Shown piece after piece: positions 42,127-42,251 of a DNA stretch of 42,251 bases (the first letter of the stretch is position 1; each line of letters begins with the position of its first letter). The notes below the pieces were generated by a model. That model ran no database searches and was not told the origin of the DNA. It saw only the letters and a program-made list of their open reading frames with translations. The DNA is from Actinomycetes bacterium (GTDB lineage: Bacteria > Actinomycetota > Aquicultoria > Aquicultorales > Aquicultoraceae), in contig JAJYQA010000040.1 in assembly GCA_021794835.1 (NCBI GenBank), positions 1 through 42,251 on the forward strand. Reading direction: 5' to 3'. Made by a program: the position numbers and the translations under genes.

Positions 42127-42251
42127 GATCAAGTCCCAATTTTTCTGTAAATTACGTTCCTCAAGATCAACCCCTAGACTGAAACCAGAGTCGACTCTGG
42201 TTTCGCAGCTTGCACTGATACTTTCTCCCTTACCGACATATCGAGGTATTT
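42127..42251. repeat. Right copy of 125-bp terminal inverted repeat
   Basis: An exact reverse complement of bases 1-125; the 24-bp palindrome is at 42181-42204. Both copies have their outer end at the window edge, so the true repeat may continue outside. Confidence 0.9.

Overview
The window reads as a stretch of chromosome from an uncultured, probably anaerobic or microaerophilic, single-membrane (monoderm) bacterium. The pointers are a poly-N-acetylglucosamine locus with no outer-membrane PgaA porin, a hemE-hemH-hemY cluster in the order known from monoderms, BlaI/MecI plus M56 (BlaR1-like) pairs, rubrerythrin, a DUF134/NifX-like pair and many TTG/GTG starts. A deep actinobacterial or Firmicutes-like lineage is my guess; no rRNA or marker gene is present to settle it. 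The first and last 125 bases are exact reverse complements of each other and contain a 24-bp perfect palindrome. The window is therefore bounded by an inverted repeat, which is either biological or the point where an assembly stopped.

Layout: 0.2-4.1 kb has a membrane-anchored LuxR regulator and a pgaD-pgaC-pgaB-like exopolysaccharide locus. 4.3-10.3 kb has a chromate transporter, a divergent PEP-synthase-like enzyme, a DUF378 membrane protein, a zinc-ribbon protein, an inositol monophosphatase and a MarR regulator. 10.5-14.1 kb is the heme cluster hemE-hemH-hemY. 14.6-18.5 kb has a pseudo-receiver LuxR protein, an ArsR regulator with a very clear promoter/operator, a DUF134 regulator with a NifX-like metal-binding protein, an M23 peptidase and a stand-alone LigD phosphoesterase domain. 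18.7-25.7 kb has a 2-hydroxyacid dehydrogenase, an M42 aminopeptidase and two BlaI/M56 regulator-protease pairs. Between those pairs lies a short gene for a 36-residue Cys/aromatic-rich peptide followed by a radical SAM/SPASM maturase, which together look like a RiPP locus. 26-31 kb has ferritin-like and rubrerythrin proteins, a large unknown membrane protein, a secreted protein and a two-component system. 31.3-34.6 kb has a membrane protein, an AcuC/HDAC-like deacetylase, a QueD/PTPS-like protein and a class II amidotransferase. 35-39.9 kb has another degenerate-receiver LuxR protein and a group of secreted or membrane proteins (Amidase_6 enzyme, unknown secreted protein, VKOR-like protein, a decayed amidase paralogue, a lipoprotein). 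40-42 kb has RmuC, a HEPN/MNT toxin-antitoxin pair and a DUF2795 protein.

The strongest candidate for an undescribed system is the minus-strand operon BlaI-like repressor, M56 protease, 36-aa precursor, radical SAM/SPASM maturase (25.7 to 22.5 kb). It has a good promoter in front and a strong terminator behind. The M56 proteins lack the beta-lactam sensor domain of BlaR1, so they could sense, process or guard the modified peptide; this is inference. A second signal runs across the window: short intergenic words repeated with a period of about seven bases, several of which overlap the stop codon of the preceding gene.
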